Origin: Blasia pusilla
Taxonomy: Eukaryota > Marchantiophyta > Marchantiopsida > Blasiales
Assembly: GCA_050084515.1 (NCBI GenBank)
Contig: CM114273.1
Span: 23,312,001-23,376,000, forward strand
Direction: 5' to 3'
Length of the DNA: 64,000 bases
How positions within the stretch are numbered: the stretch's first letter is position 1; each line of letters opens with the position of its first letter. The notes under the pieces are model-generated. The model was not told where the DNA came from, made no database searches, and saw only the letters and a program-made list of their open reading frames with translations. Positions 62,961 through 64,000 of this stretch are shown here, piece after piece. The position numbers were made by a program, and so were the translations under genes.

Positions 62961-63627
62961 AGAAAATGAAACGATCAGCTTGATGTTTCAACATTTGAGC
63001 TTTGGCAATCTCCGTTTGAGCTTGTTTTGTCACACACTTTGCAGCAATGAGCTCCGACTCCGCAGGCTCTTGCTGCCTCTTGGCATTCTCTCTTGTGTGC
63101 TTGACACAACTTCTCTTTGAGTGAATAGACGATGTAAAAATTCTTGCGAGAGATGTGAGGGGCCTACGAAAACTAGGATTTCCTTCTCCGTCAACTATTT
63201 GCATCAAAGAGGGATTAATGTCCTAACCTGATCACCTTCAACCGTAGCAACAAAACTTGGAGGTCGCATCCAAGTTCAATTTTTTGGCTACTAATTGAGG
63301 CTCTTCAATCCTCCTTACAAATTCCACACCCACCAATTTCTGCACTCAAGAAATCTCGGCGACAACTTAGAAAATGCCTCCATCTTAATCGCCGCACTGT
63401 AAGATCCAAACAATGAACTATCCAAAATCTGAGAACCAGAGGAGGTATGAAGGGCAATATCGCATGGAAGAAGCAAGGATGTATAGAGACTTACCAGCCA
63501 TAGCGGAAGGGGTGTGGTGCACCTGCATATTGCCAATTCACCTAAATCGACAATCCATGCGCAAAAGCTGTAGATTGTATGTGCAGTTTGTGCGAGTCTT
63601 GTTTTTGCTCCTGTTCTCATTTTTACG
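62961..63627. other. Upstream region of the chalcone-synthase-family gene
   Basis: It should contain promoter and 5' UTR. A minus-strand frame at 62950-63207 with a Lys/Gln/Ala-rich helical stretch has no domain. A pyrimidine-rich tract (TTTTTGCTCCTGTTCTC, about 63602-63618) directly precedes the start codon at 63628. No certain TATA box was found. Confidence 0.4.
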
Positions 63628-63850
63628 ATGGCATCGGCGGGAGATCATGAGGGGGTGTCAATTTCCCAGTTTGAGAGTTCGAGTTTCACTTTGAGAAGGG
63701 CGGCTACTTCTCGAGGACCTGCCACAGTTCTTGCGATTGGAACTGTTGTGCCACCCGATGTGCACAAGCAGAGCACGTACCTGGACTATTTCTTCAACAT
63801 CACCAATTGCAATGACAAAGTGGAGCTGAAGAAGAAATTCGAGCGCATCT
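63628..63850 (+). CDS. Chalcone synthase-family type III polyketide synthase, first exon (runs off window)
   Basis: The first 74 codons read MASAGDHEGVSISQF ... RGPATVLAIGTVVPPDVHKQ, then TYLDYFFNITNCNDKVELKK and KFERIC. GPATVLAIGTxxPP and the DYFFxITNxxDKxELKxKFxRIC segment are the N-terminal signature of plant chalcone and stilbene-type synthases, which condense CoA starters with malonyl-CoA. The exon ends inside the Cys codon (T|GT) at a GTGAGT donor (63851), exactly where the conserved intron of plant CHS genes lies. The rest, including the catalytic Cys-His-Asn, is beyond the window; no acceptor with matching code is seen before 64000. Whether it is a chalcone synthase or a liverwort/moss-type relative such as stilbenecarboxylate synthase cannot be told from exon 1. 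Confidence 0.92.
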
Positions 63851-64000
63851 GTGAGTGTCCCTCTGTTTTCCACCTCATTGGGCTTGCATCTTCCTCGAGG
63901 ATTGATTGATTGATTCAACGATCCCTTTGCACCTGAATTCAAGCGAAAATGAGCTCTGGGCGTACCATATATCAGTTGAGGAGTAAGATTGACCGAGTTA

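Overview
The window reads as nuclear DNA of a land plant. It has spliced genes with GT-AG introns of roughly 60 to 2,300 bp, plant organelle presequences, a chalcone-synthase-type exon with the family's conserved intron in a Cys codon, and many decayed transposons in AT-rich spacers. Gene style and the modest gene spacing suggest a bryophyte or another early-diverging lineage, but the species cannot be fixed from this sequence. I see no bacterial operon, tRNA, rRNA or CRISPR.

Layout. 1-5.3 kb: a broken Ty3/gypsy element that carries a C5-cytosine DNA methyltransferase (DNMT) domain upstream of its reverse transcriptase and a decayed PHD-finger-like motif at its 3' end. 5.3-7.4 kb: duplicated LTR-like sequence, then the tail of a chromodomain gypsy element and its LTR. 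7.4-12.6 kb: a decayed autonomous Helitron on the minus strand (HUH Rep plus PIF1-like helicase). 12.6-15.6 kb: AT-rich DNA with two hairpins. 15.7-19.6 kb: complete glycyl-tRNA synthetase gene, 8 exons. 21.0-24.0 kb: complete PpiC/rhodanese two-domain gene, 7-8 exons. 24-30.4 kb: spacer with repeat relics and a Helitron-like 3' terminus. 31.0-34.6 kb: complete ornithine carbamoyltransferase gene, 5 exons. 39.2-42.9 kb: complete PEBP/YbhB-type gene, 4 exons, with a tandem duplication in intron 1. 44-55 kb: repeat-rich DNA with a family of short hAT-like elements, three of them with both ends, and gypsy fragments. 55-62.5 kb: a less AT-rich block with unrecognised genes or relics, among them a minus-strand multi-exon unit with a strict 12-residue QT repeat, and a strongly over-represented 8-mer. 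63.6 kb to the end: first exon of a chalcone-synthase-family gene running off the window.

The four complete host genes are unrelated housekeeping or metabolic genes (translation, plastid or mitochondrial protein handling, arginine synthesis, PEBP) and form no pathway together. The most unusual content is the DNMT-bearing retrotransposon at the left edge and the QT-repeat unit with its shared 8-mer at 56.9-62.5 kb. Exon boundaries were set by eye from splice consensus and reading-frame continuity. Family names come from recognised motifs; no database search was run.
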